64,000 nucleotides of DNA from the NCBI GenBank assembly GCA_002690045.1, contig NZDE01000013.1:62001-126000 (forward strand). The letters are read 5' to 3'. The stretch's first letter is position 1. The number at the start of each line of letters is the position of its first letter. This document shows, one piece after another, positions 28,137 through 37,316 of the stretch. Source of the stretch: Alphaproteobacteria bacterium (GTDB lineage Bacteria; Pseudomonadota; Alphaproteobacteria; Micavibrionales; Micavibrionaceae). Made by a program: the position numbers and the translations under genes. The notes under the pieces are model-generated. The model worked only from the letters and a program-made list of their open reading frames with translations, searched no databases and was not told the DNA's origin.

Positions 28137-28985
28137 ATGTGGCTTATTCCTGCGTTTCTTTGTTTGATATTTTCCTGTTTTATGACGGTGTGGAATCAGC
28201 ATATTCGTATGCCAGCGCTGCAATTGAATTTGGTGCGCTGTGTTGTGATATCTGTGATGTTTGGGGTGGCGTTGCCGTTTATTGAATGGCCTGTGGGCAT
28301 GGCGTTTTATAGCGGGGCTATCGTTGCGGGGATTGCGTCTGCAGTTACAACAACAAGTTTATTTTATGGCGCGAAGGAGCATAGCGCGCATCTCGCATCG
28401 CTTTTTATGCCGCTCGCCATGATATTCACGTTTGCGCTATGGCTGTTTATCGGGGAAGGGCGCTGGGCGTGGTTAGCTCACCACCCTGTTAATGCTGCGG
28501 TGATAACGGCGGCGATGATTGTCGCCAATATTACTGTGTTTAAAATGCGCCATATTCGTTTTACGCACACATCCTTTGTGGGGTTAGTCGTATTGAACGC
28601 CTTGATGATTGGTTTGTCACAAATATGGGTAAAAAAGACCGTGGATGATACGCTTGATGCTATGGTGATGTTGTCTTTTGTCATTTTTCTCTCGCAAGTC
28701 GTTTGTACGGCACTGTGGATGCGCTTTAAAAATATTCCAATTCAGCCACTACGAATAAACCGTAATATCGCTGTGTTGTCTGTAGTGAGTGCACTGTCTT
28801 GTTTATGTTCTTGGTATGCGGTACTGTGGGCGGCTGACCCGTCTTACGTTACGGCGGTGTTATTAGCTGCACCGTTTTTATTGATGCTTTATCATCGCGC
28901 TATGAAGCATGACATATCACAAAGCCTTATTCCCGGTGCAATTATCACCTTATGTAGCTTTGTTGTGATTGTGTTTTCGCTTTAG
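28137..28985 (+). CDS. EamA/DMT-like membrane permease
   Basis: 282 aa with about ten hydrophobic helices, in two five-helix halves, as in drug/metabolite transporters of the EamA group. The short loop FYGAKEHSAHLASLFMPL in the first half and WYAVLWAADPSYVTAVLLA in the second are the repeated positions. The substrate cannot be told. It is not clearly linked to its neighbours. Confidence 0.7.
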   Translation: MWLIPAFLCLIFSCFMTVWNQHIRMPALQLNLVRCVVISVMFGVALPFIEWPVGMAFYSGAIVAGIASAVTTTSLFYGAKEHSAHLASLFMPLAMIFTFALWLFIGEGRWAWLAHHPVNAAVITAAMIVANITVFKMRHIRFTHTSFVGLVVLNALMIGLSQIWVKKTVDDTLDAMVMLSFVIFLSQVVCTALWMRFKNIPIQPLRINRNIAVLSVVSALSCLCSWYAVLWAADPSYVTAVLLAAPFLLMLYHRAMKHDISQSLIPGAIITLCSFVVIVFSL

Positions 28986-29082
28986 TTATAACGCTTTAGA
29001 ATCGCTTTTTGTTTGTGGCCTTTACCATATGTTAAGATTAGGACAGTATAAATAAGTACTATTTAATTGAACGGGTGTTAAG

Positions 29083-29553
29083 ATGACGAATGAAATTAGA
29101 AAAATGTCGACACATGAGGTAGAGAGCAGCTTGCGTAACAATCCTTATGCAGCAAAAGTGATGAGCGCTATGGAGGAAAATAAGGGTGACATTGATGTGC
29201 AGAATAAGGCGCTAGGTCGTCTGGATAAGATGTTTAGAGATGAGCGTGCGTCTATTTTGATGTCGCGTGATTTTAAATTCGGTGATGCGCATATCCATCA
29301 TCGCTTTAATCCAACGGCTATAGGCGCAGATAAAGAGATTCAACGTTTACATCAGATCGAAGTTGCAGAAACATTACTAAATAACCTTGATTGTAGTGAA
29401 GAACGCTTTTACCAAAAAATGTCAGCAGCTATTCAGGGACAAAAATTTTTTGGTGCAGGCCCGACGACGGCGACCCAATTAATGCGTATGCGCGAAAGGG
29501 AATTGGGTAATCAATCACCAAAAGAACGTGTGACGGTTACGGCGCAGTTCTAA
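29083..29553 (+). CDS. Hypothetical protein, 156 aa
   Basis: Soluble, helical protein beginning MTNEIRKMSTHEVESSLR, with a His-rich stretch (DAHIHHRFNP) in the middle. There is no signal peptide. It ends just before a bidirectional terminator. No family recognised. Confidence 0.65.
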   Translation: MTNEIRKMSTHEVESSLRNNPYAAKVMSAMEENKGDIDVQNKALGRLDKMFRDERASILMSRDFKFGDAHIHHRFNPTAIGADKEIQRLHQIEVAETLLNNLDCSEERFYQKMSAAIQGQKFFGAGPTTATQLMRMRERELGNQSPKERVTVTAQF

Positions 29554-29573
29554 AGAGATTTATACGAATAAGA

Positions 29574-29610
29574 AAAAGCCTTGCAGAGTAATCCGCAAGG
29601 CTTTTGTTTT
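29574..29610. terminator. Bidirectional terminator between the 156-aa gene and rpsP
   Basis: AAAAGCCTTGC (29574-29584) and its complement GCAAGGCTTTT (29595-29605) form a perfect hairpin with T-rich flanks in both directions. Confidence 0.9.
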
Positions 29611-29632
29611 ATTTTGCGTTGAAGTGGTCAGC

Positions 29633-30073
29633 TTATGCTTCTTTTGCTTCTTCTTCAGCAGGTGCTTCAGCTGGTGCTTCTTCTGCAGGTGCAGCTTCAG
29701 CCGCCGCAGCTTCAGCAGCAGCTTCTTCAGCTGCTTTTGCTTTTTCAGCTTTTTCGTCAAGACGTTCTTGTGCTTTTGCTTTTGGCTTCGCTTTTTGTGG
29801 GTTGTTTGGTGTTGCTGGCATTTCTGTAAGGCCGGCTTTACCCAAGAAAGTTGAAACACGGTAAGATGGCTGTGCACCTTGACCTAGCCAGTACTGGATG
29901 CGCTCTTCGTTAAGAACAACGCGCTTTTCGTCGTCTTTTGCAAGAAGTGGGTTGTATGTACCTAGCTTCTCAATGAAACGGCCATCACGTGCCATGCGGC
30001 TATCACAAGCCACGATGCTGTAAAATGGACGATTTTTGCGGCCGCGACGTGCCAAACGAATTTTAACTGCCAT
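29633..30073 (-). CDS. rpsP: 30S ribosomal protein S16 with long Ala/Glu tail
   Basis: 146 aa. The core ([44 protein letters not shown]) is standard S16. After ~85 residues comes a Lys-, then Ala/Glu-rich tail of about 60 residues, longer than in most bacteria but seen in alphaproteobacteria. It lies 54 bases after ffh. The usual partners rimM, trmD and rplS do not follow; the transcript ends here at a terminator. Confidence 0.96.
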   Translation of the reverse strand: MAVKIRLARRGRKNRPFYSIVACDSRMARDGRFIEKLGTYNPLLAKDDEKRVVLNEERIQYWLGQGAQPSYRVSTFLGKAGLTEMPATPNNPQKAKPKAKAQERLDEKAEKAKAAEEAAAEAAAAEAAPAEEAPAEAPAEEEAKEA

Positions 30074-30127
30074 GATTTTCTACTCCTTTAATATGATTAA
30101 TCTCAACGTTAAATTTCAAAACTTTAT

Positions 30128-31744
30128 TTATCTCTTTTTCTTTTTGCGGTTCTTTTTTGTTCCGCCATGCGACATTCCACCTAAACCAGGCATGCCGCCG
30201 CCCATTCCGCCGCCAAGGCCTGGTAAACCTGCGCCTGCGCCAGATGTGAATGGGTTTGCGCCAAGTGGGGATGCTGGTGCATTCATATTTGCACCGTCAC
30301 CATCCATTTCGGCCATAAACTGTTTGATGGCTTCTGGGTCGTTCACGTCAACATTGCCCATATCCATGCCTTGCATTGCATCCATCATTGCGGCGTCTTT
30401 GCCGCCCATTAAGGATTTCATTTGCTTCATCATGCCGCCCATGCCCATCTTTTTCAGACGTTTCATGGCTTTTTCCATTTGTTGATGCTGTTTAATCAGG
30501 CGGTTAACTTCTGGTACAGTCGATCCTGAACCCGCGGCAATACGTTTTTTGCGTGATGCATTTAACAAAGATGGTTTTGCGCGTTCATCTTTGGTCATCG
30601 ATTGGATGATGGCTTCTTGTTTTTTCAAGACCGTATCATCCATATTTGCTTGGTCGATTTGGTCTGCAAATTTGCTGATGCCTGGCAAAAGTTTGAGCAT
30701 AGAGCCCATGCCACCCATTTTTTTCATTTGCTGGAACTGGTCAAGCATATCGTTAAAGTCGAATTGGCCCTTTTTGAATTTCTTGGCCATTTCTTCGGCT
30801 TTCGCCTGATCCATTGTCTCGACAGCTTTTTCAACAAGGGATACAACGTCACCCATGCCCAAAATGCGGCTAACGATACGGTCAGGGTGGAACGCGTCAA
30901 TTTCAGTCCATTTTTCACCAGTACCGATTAATTTAACAGGCTTACCTGTTACGCCGAGCATAGACATCGCGGCGCCGCCACGTGCGTCACCATCAACGCG
31001 CGTAAGCATAATGCCGGTAATGCCCATTTTGTCGTCAAAAGCCTTAGCTGTGTTGACGGCGTCTTGACCGGTCATTGCATCGGCAACTAGAAGCGTTTCT
31101 GTTGGCTCAGCCAATTTCTTAACCGCGGCAACTTCGTCCATTAACTCTTCATCAATGGCAAGGCGACCTGCGGTATCGAGCATTAAAACGTCATAGCCTT
31201 CAAGGCGGGCGGTTTCTAATGCGCGTTTTGTAATTTCAAGCGGGCTTTGCCCTTTTATAATTTCAAGCGTTGCGGTCTCTGTTTGCTCACCAAGTGTAGC
31301 AAGCTGTTCCTGCGCGGCAGGGCGCTGCACGTCAAGTGAGGCCATCAATACTTTTTTGCGGCTTTTCTCACGCAGCCAGTGGGCGATTTTGGCTGTCGAT
31401 GTTGTTTTACCTGCACCTTGCAGACCAACCATTAAATACACAACTGGTGGCTTGGCGTTCAGGTTAAGCTCTGTTTCGCCGGCGCCGAGCATGTCAATCA
31501 TCGCATCATTGACGATTTTAACAACTTGCTGTGCAGGGGATACGGCTTTGATAACATCTTGGCCGACGGCTTCGGCTTTAACTTTTTCGATGAATTCTTT
31601 GACAACTGGCAGGGCGACGTCGGCTTCTAGTAGCGCAATGCGAATTTCACGCATAGCGGCGGTAACGTCATTTTCACTAAGACGTCCACCTTTACCGAGC
31701 TTTTCAAATATACCGCCAAGGCGGTCACTCAAACTTTTAAACAT
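30128..31744 (-). CDS. ffh: Signal recognition particle protein Ffh
   Basis: 538 aa GTPase that binds signal sequences and SRP RNA. It has an N domain and a G domain with GLQGAGKTTSTAK, DVQRPAAQEQL, LDTAGRL and the TRVDGDARGG motif. The M domain has the RNA-binding region RKKRIAAGSGST and many methionines. The C-terminal ~70 residues are a Gly/Met/Pro-rich tail ending in a Lys cluster, which makes it longer than E. coli Ffh (453 aa). Its receptor FtsY is encoded nearby at 36052. rpsP follows. Confidence 0.98.
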   Translation of the reverse strand: MFKSLSDRLGGIFEKLGKGGRLSENDVTAAMREIRIALLEADVALPVVKEFIEKVKAEAVGQDVIKAVSPAQQVVKIVNDAMIDMLGAGETELNLNAKPPVVYLMVGLQGAGKTTSTAKIAHWLREKSRKKVLMASLDVQRPAAQEQLATLGEQTETATLEIIKGQSPLEITKRALETARLEGYDVLMLDTAGRLAIDEELMDEVAAVKKLAEPTETLLVADAMTGQDAVNTAKAFDDKMGITGIMLTRVDGDARGGAAMSMLGVTGKPVKLIGTGEKWTEIDAFHPDRIVSRILGMGDVVSLVEKAVETMDQAKAEEMAKKFKKGQFDFNDMLDQFQQMKKMGGMGSMLKLLPGISKFADQIDQANMDDTVLKKQEAIIQSMTKDERAKPSLLNASRKKRIAAGSGSTVPEVNRLIKQHQQMEKAMKRLKKMGMGGMMKQMKSLMGGKDAAMMDAMQGMDMGNVDVNDPEAIKQFMAEMDGDGANMNAPASPLGANPFTSGAGAGLPGLGGGMGGGMPGLGGMSHGGTKKNRKKKKR

Positions 31745-32170
31745 CGTCTAATCCAGACCTTTCATTATCTTGTTTAGCAGGCTGAAATATGCAGCTCATA
31801 AACGGATTAACCACAGTGAGCGAAACCTCGCCGACTATGGGGTATCCTTGCTAAACAATGGACACAAGTTTCCAAAAATGCTGTGAAACTGTGTTATTAC
31901 GCTGCTCTTTATAAGGATCTGTACAGAAATGTCAACGTCTTTATAGGAAAAACATTATGCAGATGGCGTGTAGGGGGCGGCTGATTTCTATATATATGAA
32001 TATTTATATATTTTCATATGATTAATTAGCGCCCTTTAAAGTAGTTTATTCTGATGAGATGAAAAATCCAATTACTTCCTATGGTTGCAATATCAGATTG
32101 TAAAATGCAATCTATGCGTGTTAATATAAACTATAGGATATGTTGCGGTGTGTTTTTATATGGGGGAAAT
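31745..32170. other. Divergent intergenic region ffh / Cache lipoprotein
   Basis: These 426 bases contain a structured element next to ffh (31770-31858) and an AT-rich stretch (~31990-32080). I find no convincing coding sequence and no SRP RNA core motif. Confidence 0.5.
31770..31858 (-). ncRNA. Structured RNA element upstream of ffh (unidentified)
   Basis: Closing arms TTGTTTAGCA-GG (31770-31781) and CC-TTGCTAAACAA (31846-31858) pair over 12 positions with one bulge. Inside, 31811-31840 folds into a second stem with a GCGA/TCGC tip. One pair in that stem is A/C on the plus strand and G-U in the ffh-sense RNA, so the minus strand is favoured. It could be an ffh leader or a small RNA. The SRP RNA consensus is absent. 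Confidence 0.35.
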
Positions 32171-32683
32171 ATGAATAAAACTACATTTAATTCGCTGTTT
32201 TTAATGTCTTTTTTGGTTGTTTCGGTGTGTGGGTGCGGCAAACAAAGCTTGGCAAGTGGTGCAAGCTTATGGGACGCAAAGGCGCACGCATTAAAAGCAG
32301 CCAACTTTGTGCGTGAATACGGGAAAATGAAAGCGCTTGCACAATTTAATAGTCAGAACTCACGCTTTGTGCAGGATGACTTATATGTCGTGGTTTTCGA
32401 TAGTGAAGGTGTTATTAAATCAGAGCCCGTAAACCCGCTTTTTGTAGGAAAAAGCATAAAATATCTACATGATACGCGCGGTGAATATGTTTTTGATAAA
32501 GTCAAATCTCTTCAGAGTGATGGTGGCTGGACGGAATATAAATGGCTGCACCCACAATCAGGTGAGGTGTTGCGCAAGAATAGTTTCGTGGTAAAAGTTG
32601 ACGACTTATATGTCAGTGTAGGCAGTTACGATCAAGATATAAACATTGCGTGTATGGCCAAAGAAGAAGAATATTCATTTTAA
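32171..32683 (+). CDS. Lipoprotein with a single Cache sensor-like domain
   Basis: 170 aa. A lipoprotein signal (SFLVVSVCGC, lipid Cys followed by Gly-Lys) is followed by a domain resembling sCache_2. The helix WDAKAHALKAANFVREYG is followed by DLYVVVFDSEGVIKSEPVNP, FVGKSIKYLHD, WTEYKWLHP and LYVSVGSYDQD. Such domains normally sit on chemoreceptors or histidine kinases; here it stands alone. ATG 32171 has GGGGGAAAT upstream. A longer in-frame start at 32081 lacks a ribosome site and a signal. Confidence 0.75.
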   Translation: MNKTTFNSLFLMSFLVVSVCGCGKQSLASGASLWDAKAHALKAANFVREYGKMKALAQFNSQNSRFVQDDLYVVVFDSEGVIKSEPVNPLFVGKSIKYLHDTRGEYVFDKVKSLQSDGGWTEYKWLHPQSGEVLRKNSFVVKVDDLYVSVGSYDQDINIACMAKEEEYSF

Positions 32684-32765
32684 CATTTATAATTTGATAT
32701 GATGCAGTGCATAGCTTAAAGATATAGGCTATGCGCTTTTTTTTGTAATTGGGACTAATTTAAGA

Positions 32766-33581
32766 ATGAATATGCCTATATCTTTTATAAAAATGCATGG
32801 CCTTGGCAATGACTTTGCAATATTTGATGCGCGGAATGCGCCCTTGCCGGATTTAAATATCATTACACTATCAAATCGCAAGACAGGTATTGGTTTTGAC
32901 CAAATGGCGGTGCTTGCACGTAGTGATAAAGCCGATTGCTTCATGCATATATATAATGCAGATGGCAGTCGCGTCGGGGCGTGCGGTAATATGACGCGCT
33001 GTGTGGCGGATATATTACTTAATGAAATGAGACAAGATAACGTCGCAATTGAGACTGATGCAGGCGTTTTATCAGCGTGGCATAGTCATAAAGTGCAGGG
33101 CTGGATAAGTGTTGATATGGGCGCGCCAAGATTTGATTGGGATGCCATTCCCCTTGCACAACAATGTGATAGCGCAAATGTGCCGATTACTGTTGATGGA
33201 TACAGCACACCGTTCACGGTAAATGTTGGTAATCCGCATGCTGTATTCTTTGTTGAGGACGCCGAAGGCATCGCCTTAGATATAGTAGGCCCTAAAATTG
33301 AAACGCATGAGATGTTTCCTGAAAAGATCAATGTAGAATTTGCGCATATCATAGACACTGAAAATATCCGCATGCGTGTATGGGAACGCGGTACAGGCAT
33401 TACTGAAGCATGCGGGACAGGTGCATGCGCAACATTGGTTGCGGCATATAAAAAGGATTTAACACAAAATGCGGCCTTTATTCATCTGGATGGTGGTCAG
33501 TTGCATATTGAGCTGAATAGTGAGGGGCGTATTATTATGAGCGGCCCTATTGCTTATGTATATGAGGGATCCATTATTTGA
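32766..33581 (+). CDS. dapF: Diaminopimelate epimerase
   Basis: 271 aa enzyme of lysine and peptidoglycan precursor synthesis, interconverting LL- and meso-diaminopimelate. Both catalytic cysteines are present, in VGACGNMTRC and EACGTGACAT. The opening ISFIKMHGLGNDFAIFD and the block NVGNPHAVFFV are typical. It lies ahead of mtaB-ftsY as in many alphaproteobacteria, although two small unknown genes and one secreted protein gene now separate them. Confidence 0.96.
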   Translation: MNMPISFIKMHGLGNDFAIFDARNAPLPDLNIITLSNRKTGIGFDQMAVLARSDKADCFMHIYNADGSRVGACGNMTRCVADILLNEMRQDNVAIETDAGVLSAWHSHKVQGWISVDMGAPRFDWDAIPLAQQCDSANVPITVDGYSTPFTVNVGNPHAVFFVEDAEGIALDIVGPKIETHEMFPEKINVEFAHIIDTENIRMRVWERGTGITEACGTGACATLVAAYKKDLTQNAAFIHLDGGQLHIELNSEGRIIMSGPIAYVYEGSII

Positions 33582-33640
33582 CATAATGTGCTTTGTGTGT
33601 TAATTTCTTCGATAGTTTTTTTGTTCTAGAGGGGGATGTT

Positions 33641-34213
33641 ATGTCAGTAAATATTTTAACACGTGAAGGTTATATGGCCACAATAGAAGATGTTGTTAAG
33701 CCATTTGACCCTAATGATATTGTGCCGGGCGATGTTATACCAGAAGGGCCTTTTGAAGGGTGGTTGGTAACTGCATATGATGACAATACGGGACAGCTTT
33801 CCTTGCTAGAAACATTTATTGAATCTGTTTATCACGCTGCAGATGTCGCGGTGACTATTAAAGAAGCCCTGCAGATGAAGCTATATAAAAATGAACATAT
33901 AGAATTTGAGGCTGGCAAAAGTATTCCTTTGCGTTTTATAAATGACCAGGATATGGACAATATTCAAAAAAATATTCTAAGCCGTGGCTTTAATGACATC
34001 GCTACTTTGGATGTCGGCGATAACCAAGCGGCGTCTCATGGTTTGCCATTGGCACGTCAGTACTGGCATGAATATAGTGAAGTAGAATACGACCATCTTC
34101 GATGTACAGCTAATTTTTCAACTGGCGGTAAGGGGCTATCGACCTCTGAGGATGATAAGTGCTATTCTCGCCTTGCTGCAGATGTTTGTGTGAAGGACCT
34201 CGGCTTGAATTGA
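33641..34213 (+). CDS. Hypothetical protein, 190 aa
   Basis: Soluble acidic protein, no signal peptide. ATG 33641 (MSVNILTREGYMATIEDVV) is preferred because GAGGGGG lies upstream; the longer in-frame start at 33593 has none. The C-terminal part contains three cysteines. Family not recognised. Confidence 0.65.
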   Translation: MSVNILTREGYMATIEDVVKPFDPNDIVPGDVIPEGPFEGWLVTAYDDNTGQLSLLETFIESVYHAADVAVTIKEALQMKLYKNEHIEFEAGKSIPLRFINDQDMDNIQKNILSRGFNDIATLDVGDNQAASHGLPLARQYWHEYSEVEYDHLRCTANFSTGGKGLSTSEDDKCYSRLAADVCVKDLGLN

Positions 34214-34293
34214 GGCGTAATTCATACTTTAACTTCAAAACAACTTAAATACTCGGTTTAGCCATATAATCCTAATGAGACGTGGTATTAACA

Positions 34294-34419
34294 ATGGAAA
34301 CAGGTGATATGATTGGCTTGATTCTTGGGTTTGTTGGTGCAGGTATAGGGATTGGTGCAGTGTTGTTTGTGTTGTTCTCTCTCGTTAGAGGCTTCGCGAA
34401 AAAAAGCAAAAGAAAATGA
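34294..34419 (+). CDS. Small membrane protein, 41 aa
   Basis: A short ORF encoding one glycine-rich membrane helix (GLILGFVGAGIGIGAVLFV) with a positively charged tail (KKSKRK). The TGA overlaps the next ATG (ATGA), a strong sign of translational coupling and so of real translation. It resembles small glycine-zipper membrane proteins. Function unknown. Confidence 0.55.
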   Translation: METGDMIGLILGFVGAGIGIGAVLFVLFSLVRGFAKKSKRK

Positions 34420-34712
34420 AGAAAACTTGTTTGATATGTAGTGCGCTCATCCTCATGTTTTCGGTGAATAATCCGGTGCAGGCGGATTATTTAAAGTCAT
34501 TAAAAATAAAAAAGGCCTATGGCAAGGCCTGTAAAATTACAGAGCGCTGCGATGATATGGTCTATGTTGATTGTAATGCGGCAGCGGATGGGCCTGCTTA
34601 TTATTTGGATAAGGACCTAAAGATTATAGGCACAAGTGGTGGCCTGTGTATGATGGGCTGCAGCGCCGCACCTGAAGCATGGCAAAATTGTCAGAATAAG
34701 AAAACGAAATAG
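34416..34712 (+). CDS. Small secreted cysteine-rich protein
   Basis: 98 aa with a Sec signal peptide (MKKTCLICSALILMFSV, cleavage probably after VQA). The mature part has six cysteines, probably in disulfides, and the block GGLCMMGCSAAP. Translation is coupled to the upstream 41-aa membrane protein. No family recognised. Confidence 0.7.
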   Translation: MKKTCLICSALILMFSVNNPVQADYLKSLKIKKAYGKACKITERCDDMVYVDCNAAADGPAYYLDKDLKIIGTSGGLCMMGCSAAPEAWQNCQNKKTK

Positions 34713-34785
34713 CTTAAGCTGACTAAAGCTTAGCAAGGCTTAATTTTCTTGCTTTTCGCGCGTAAAATATGCCATAACCCTCGCT

Positions 34786-36036
34786 ATGTCTAAAGCACCG
34801 GAAATAGTTACCTTTGGCTGCCGCTTGAACACTTACGAAAGTGAAGTGATGCGCGCGCATGCCGAAAATGCCAATATGGAAGATGTTATCATCTTCAACA
34901 CATGCGCGGTGACTAAAGAAGCAGAACGCCAAGCGCGCCAAGCGATACGCAAAGCCCGCCGTAAAAACCCAGATGCTAAAATTATTGTTACAGGTTGCGC
35001 GGCGCAGATTGACCCTGAAGGCTTCGGCGGTATGGAAGAAGTTGATCGCGTTATTGGCAATGATGAGAAGCTGAAGGCCGAAAGCTGGGGTAATCCATCA
35101 AGTGAAAAGGTGCAGGTAAATGACATTATGTCGGTTAAAGAGACCGCATCGCATTTAATCGAAGGTTTTGAAGGGCGCGCCCGCGCGTTTATACAGGTGC
35201 AAAATGGCTGCGACCATCGCTGTACATTCTGCATTATCCCATATGGCCGCGGTAATTCACGTTCCGTGCCGATTGGCGTCATTGCCGAGCAAACCAAGAA
35301 ATTAGTTGAAAGCGGTTATAACGAGATCGTCTTTACAGGCGTTGATGTTACGTCTTACGGCGCGGATTTACCGGGTAAGCCTGCATTGGGGCAAATGATC
35401 CGCCGTGTATTGGCGTTAGTGCCGGATTTAAAACGCCTGCGCCTATCGTCGCTTGACCCGGTTGAGATTGATGATGATCTCTGGCGCTTAATTGGTGAAG
35501 AGCCGCGTTTAATGCCGCATTTGCATATGAGTTTGCAGGCAGGCGATGATATGGTGTTAAAACGCATGAAGCGCCGCCATTTACGTGATGATGCGATAGC
35601 CATGGCGAAGCGCGCGCGTGAATTGCGCCCTGATATTGTATTTGGCGCGGATATTATTGCGGGTTTCCCAACGGAAACGGATGAAATGTTTGAAAACACG
35701 CTGAAGATTGTTGATGAATGCGACTTATCATTCCTGCACGTCTTCCCGTATTCGGAACGTGAAGGTACACCCGCAGCGCGCATGCCGCAGGTTGACCATC
35801 CAATCCGTAAAGAACGTGCGGCGCGTCTGCGCGAAGCGGGGGAGCGTCAGGTTGATGCTTTGCTGCGTAAGCATGTTAATTCAACACGTGAAGTGATTGT
35901 CGAAGCGGGGAATATCGGCCGTACAGAACATTTCCTGCCAGTAAAGCTTGATAAAGATTTAGAACAAGGTACACTCGCCACAGTAGAAATTAGTGATAAA
36001 ATCGAAGACGGCAAGTTAATTGGCCGCGTAGTATAA
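34786..36036 (+). CDS. mtaB: tRNA t6A37 methylthiotransferase MtaB
   Basis: 416 aa radical SAM enzyme that adds a methylthio group to t6A at position 37 of ANN-reading tRNAs. The N-terminal UPF0004 domain (VTFGCRLNTYESEVM, IIFNTCAVT, IIVTGCAAQ) supplies three cysteines for one iron-sulfur cluster. CDHRCTFCIIPYGRG gives the radical SAM CxxxCxxC. A TRAM domain lies at the C-terminus. The gene sits directly before ftsY (15 bases), as in many alphaproteobacteria. Confidence 0.95.
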   Translation: MSKAPEIVTFGCRLNTYESEVMRAHAENANMEDVIIFNTCAVTKEAERQARQAIRKARRKNPDAKIIVTGCAAQIDPEGFGGMEEVDRVIGNDEKLKAESWGNPSSEKVQVNDIMSVKETASHLIEGFEGRARAFIQVQNGCDHRCTFCIIPYGRGNSRSVPIGVIAEQTKKLVESGYNEIVFTGVDVTSYGADLPGKPALGQMIRRVLALVPDLKRLRLSSLDPVEIDDDLWRLIGEEPRLMPHLHMSLQAGDDMVLKRMKRRHLRDDAIAMAKRARELRPDIVFGADIIAGFPTETDEMFENTLKIVDECDLSFLHVFPYSEREGTPAARMPQVDHPIRKERAARLREAGERQVDALLRKHVNSTREVIVEAGNIGRTEHFLPVKLDKDLEQGTLATVEISDKIEDGKLIGRVV

Positions 36037-36051
36037 AGAGATAGGTTTACT

Positions 36052-37245
36052 ATGATTTTCTGGCGTAAGAAAAAATCAACCGAACAAGATAGCGCAGAAG
36101 AAGATGCATTGCTCCACCCAGAAGGGGAAGCTGCATTAGAACCCATAGAAGAAACACCAACTGTGCAAGACGCAGAAGAAGTTGTGCACGCGGTTGAAGA
36201 AGCCCTCGAAACGCCGATTGAGGATATTGAGGAAGTTCCTGTACCCGAAGCCGTAGAAGAAATGCCAGAGATTGCATCTGAAGAAGATGAGCATGAGGAA
36301 GAAGACACTGAAGAGCAGCAGGGTGGGTGGTTTTCACGCTTAAGCAGCGGCCTTTCCAAATCATCACAGAAAATTGGGCAGGGCATTGGTGACCTGATTA
36401 CCAAGAAGAAATTAGATCACGAAACATTAGAAGCATTAGAAGAAATTCTTATCACGGCGGATTTGGGACCTGAATTAGCCATGCGCCTTGTGTCGATGTT
36501 GGAACAAGACCGTTTTGACAAAGAAGTCAGCGATGAAGAAGTTAAAGAATATCTGGCGGAGAAAATCGCGGAGATATTAAAGCCATGCGCGGCGCAGTTT
36601 GAAATGAAAAAGCCTGAAAAAGGCCCGCGCGTTATTTTGGTGTGCGGCGTGAACGGCGTGGGTAAAACCACGACAATTGGTAAATTAGCGCATCAAATGC
36701 ATTTCAAAGCCGGAAAGACGGTTGCGCTGGGCGCGGGGGACACATTCCGCGCCGCGGCGGTTGAACAGCTACAAATTTGGGCAGAACGTACAGGCAGTGC
36801 CTTTGTATCCAAAGACCTTGGGTCAGATGCCGCCGCAGTGGCTTATGAGTCATACCAAAAGGCATTGGATGAAAACGCTGATCTGTTGATGATTGATACG
36901 GCAGGGCGTTTACACAATAAACAAAACTTGATGGCGGAACTTGAGAAAATCATCCGCGTTCTTAAAAAGCATGATGATAAACTACCACATGAAGTATTGC
37001 TCGTATTAGATTCAACCACTGGGCAAAATGCGATTACGCAGGTTGAAACATTTAAACAGTTGGTCAATGTGACGGGGTTAATTGTCACCAAACTTGACGG
37101 GTCAGCCAAAGGCGGCGTTGTGGTCGCGCTCGCCGAAAAATTCGGTCTGCCAGTCTATGCAGTCGGCGTTGGTGAGAAGGTTGAAGATTTACAGCCGTTC
37201 AAGCCAGAAGAATACGCCAAAGCGCTTGTCGGGTTAGACGCTTAA
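36052..37245 (+). CDS. ftsY: SRP receptor FtsY
   Basis: 397 aa GTPase that docks SRP-ribosome complexes at the membrane. A highly acidic N-terminal part (~10-90) is followed by the NG domain. Motifs are VCGVNGVGKTTTIGKLA, DTFRAAAVEQL, DTAGRLHNKQNLM and VTKLDGSAKGGV. The partner Ffh is at 30128-31744. A weak run of secondary structure follows the stop. Confidence 0.97.
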   Translation: MIFWRKKKSTEQDSAEEDALLHPEGEAALEPIEETPTVQDAEEVVHAVEEALETPIEDIEEVPVPEAVEEMPEIASEEDEHEEEDTEEQQGGWFSRLSSGLSKSSQKIGQGIGDLITKKKLDHETLEALEEILITADLGPELAMRLVSMLEQDRFDKEVSDEEVKEYLAEKIAEILKPCAAQFEMKKPEKGPRVILVCGVNGVGKTTTIGKLAHQMHFKAGKTVALGAGDTFRAAAVEQLQIWAERTGSAFVSKDLGSDAAAVAYESYQKALDENADLLMIDTAGRLHNKQNLMAELEKIIRVLKKHDDKLPHEVLLVLDSTTGQNAITQVETFKQLVNVTGLIVTKLDGSAKGGVVVALAEKFGLPVYAVGVGEKVEDLQPFKPEEYAKALVGLDA

Positions 37246-37316
37246 TCTTTAGCTGATTAATGGCAGTTTTAGGTCGCCGAACGTACCGTTTTTGATGACT
37301 TTAAATACATTCTTTT

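Noticed and set aside
29604-29864. Ala/Ser-rich ORF on the plus strand
   Set aside because: It is the mirror of the repetitive rpsP tail and has no ribosome site.
31770-31858. SRP RNA gene next to ffh
   Set aside because: The conserved SRP loop core (GGAAGxAGC-type) is absent; only an unidentified stem structure is present.
35847-36404. Ser-rich minus-strand ORF opposite mtaB/ftsY
   Set aside because: Ser-rich frames arise opposite the acidic codons of ftsY; the ftsY frame is certain.
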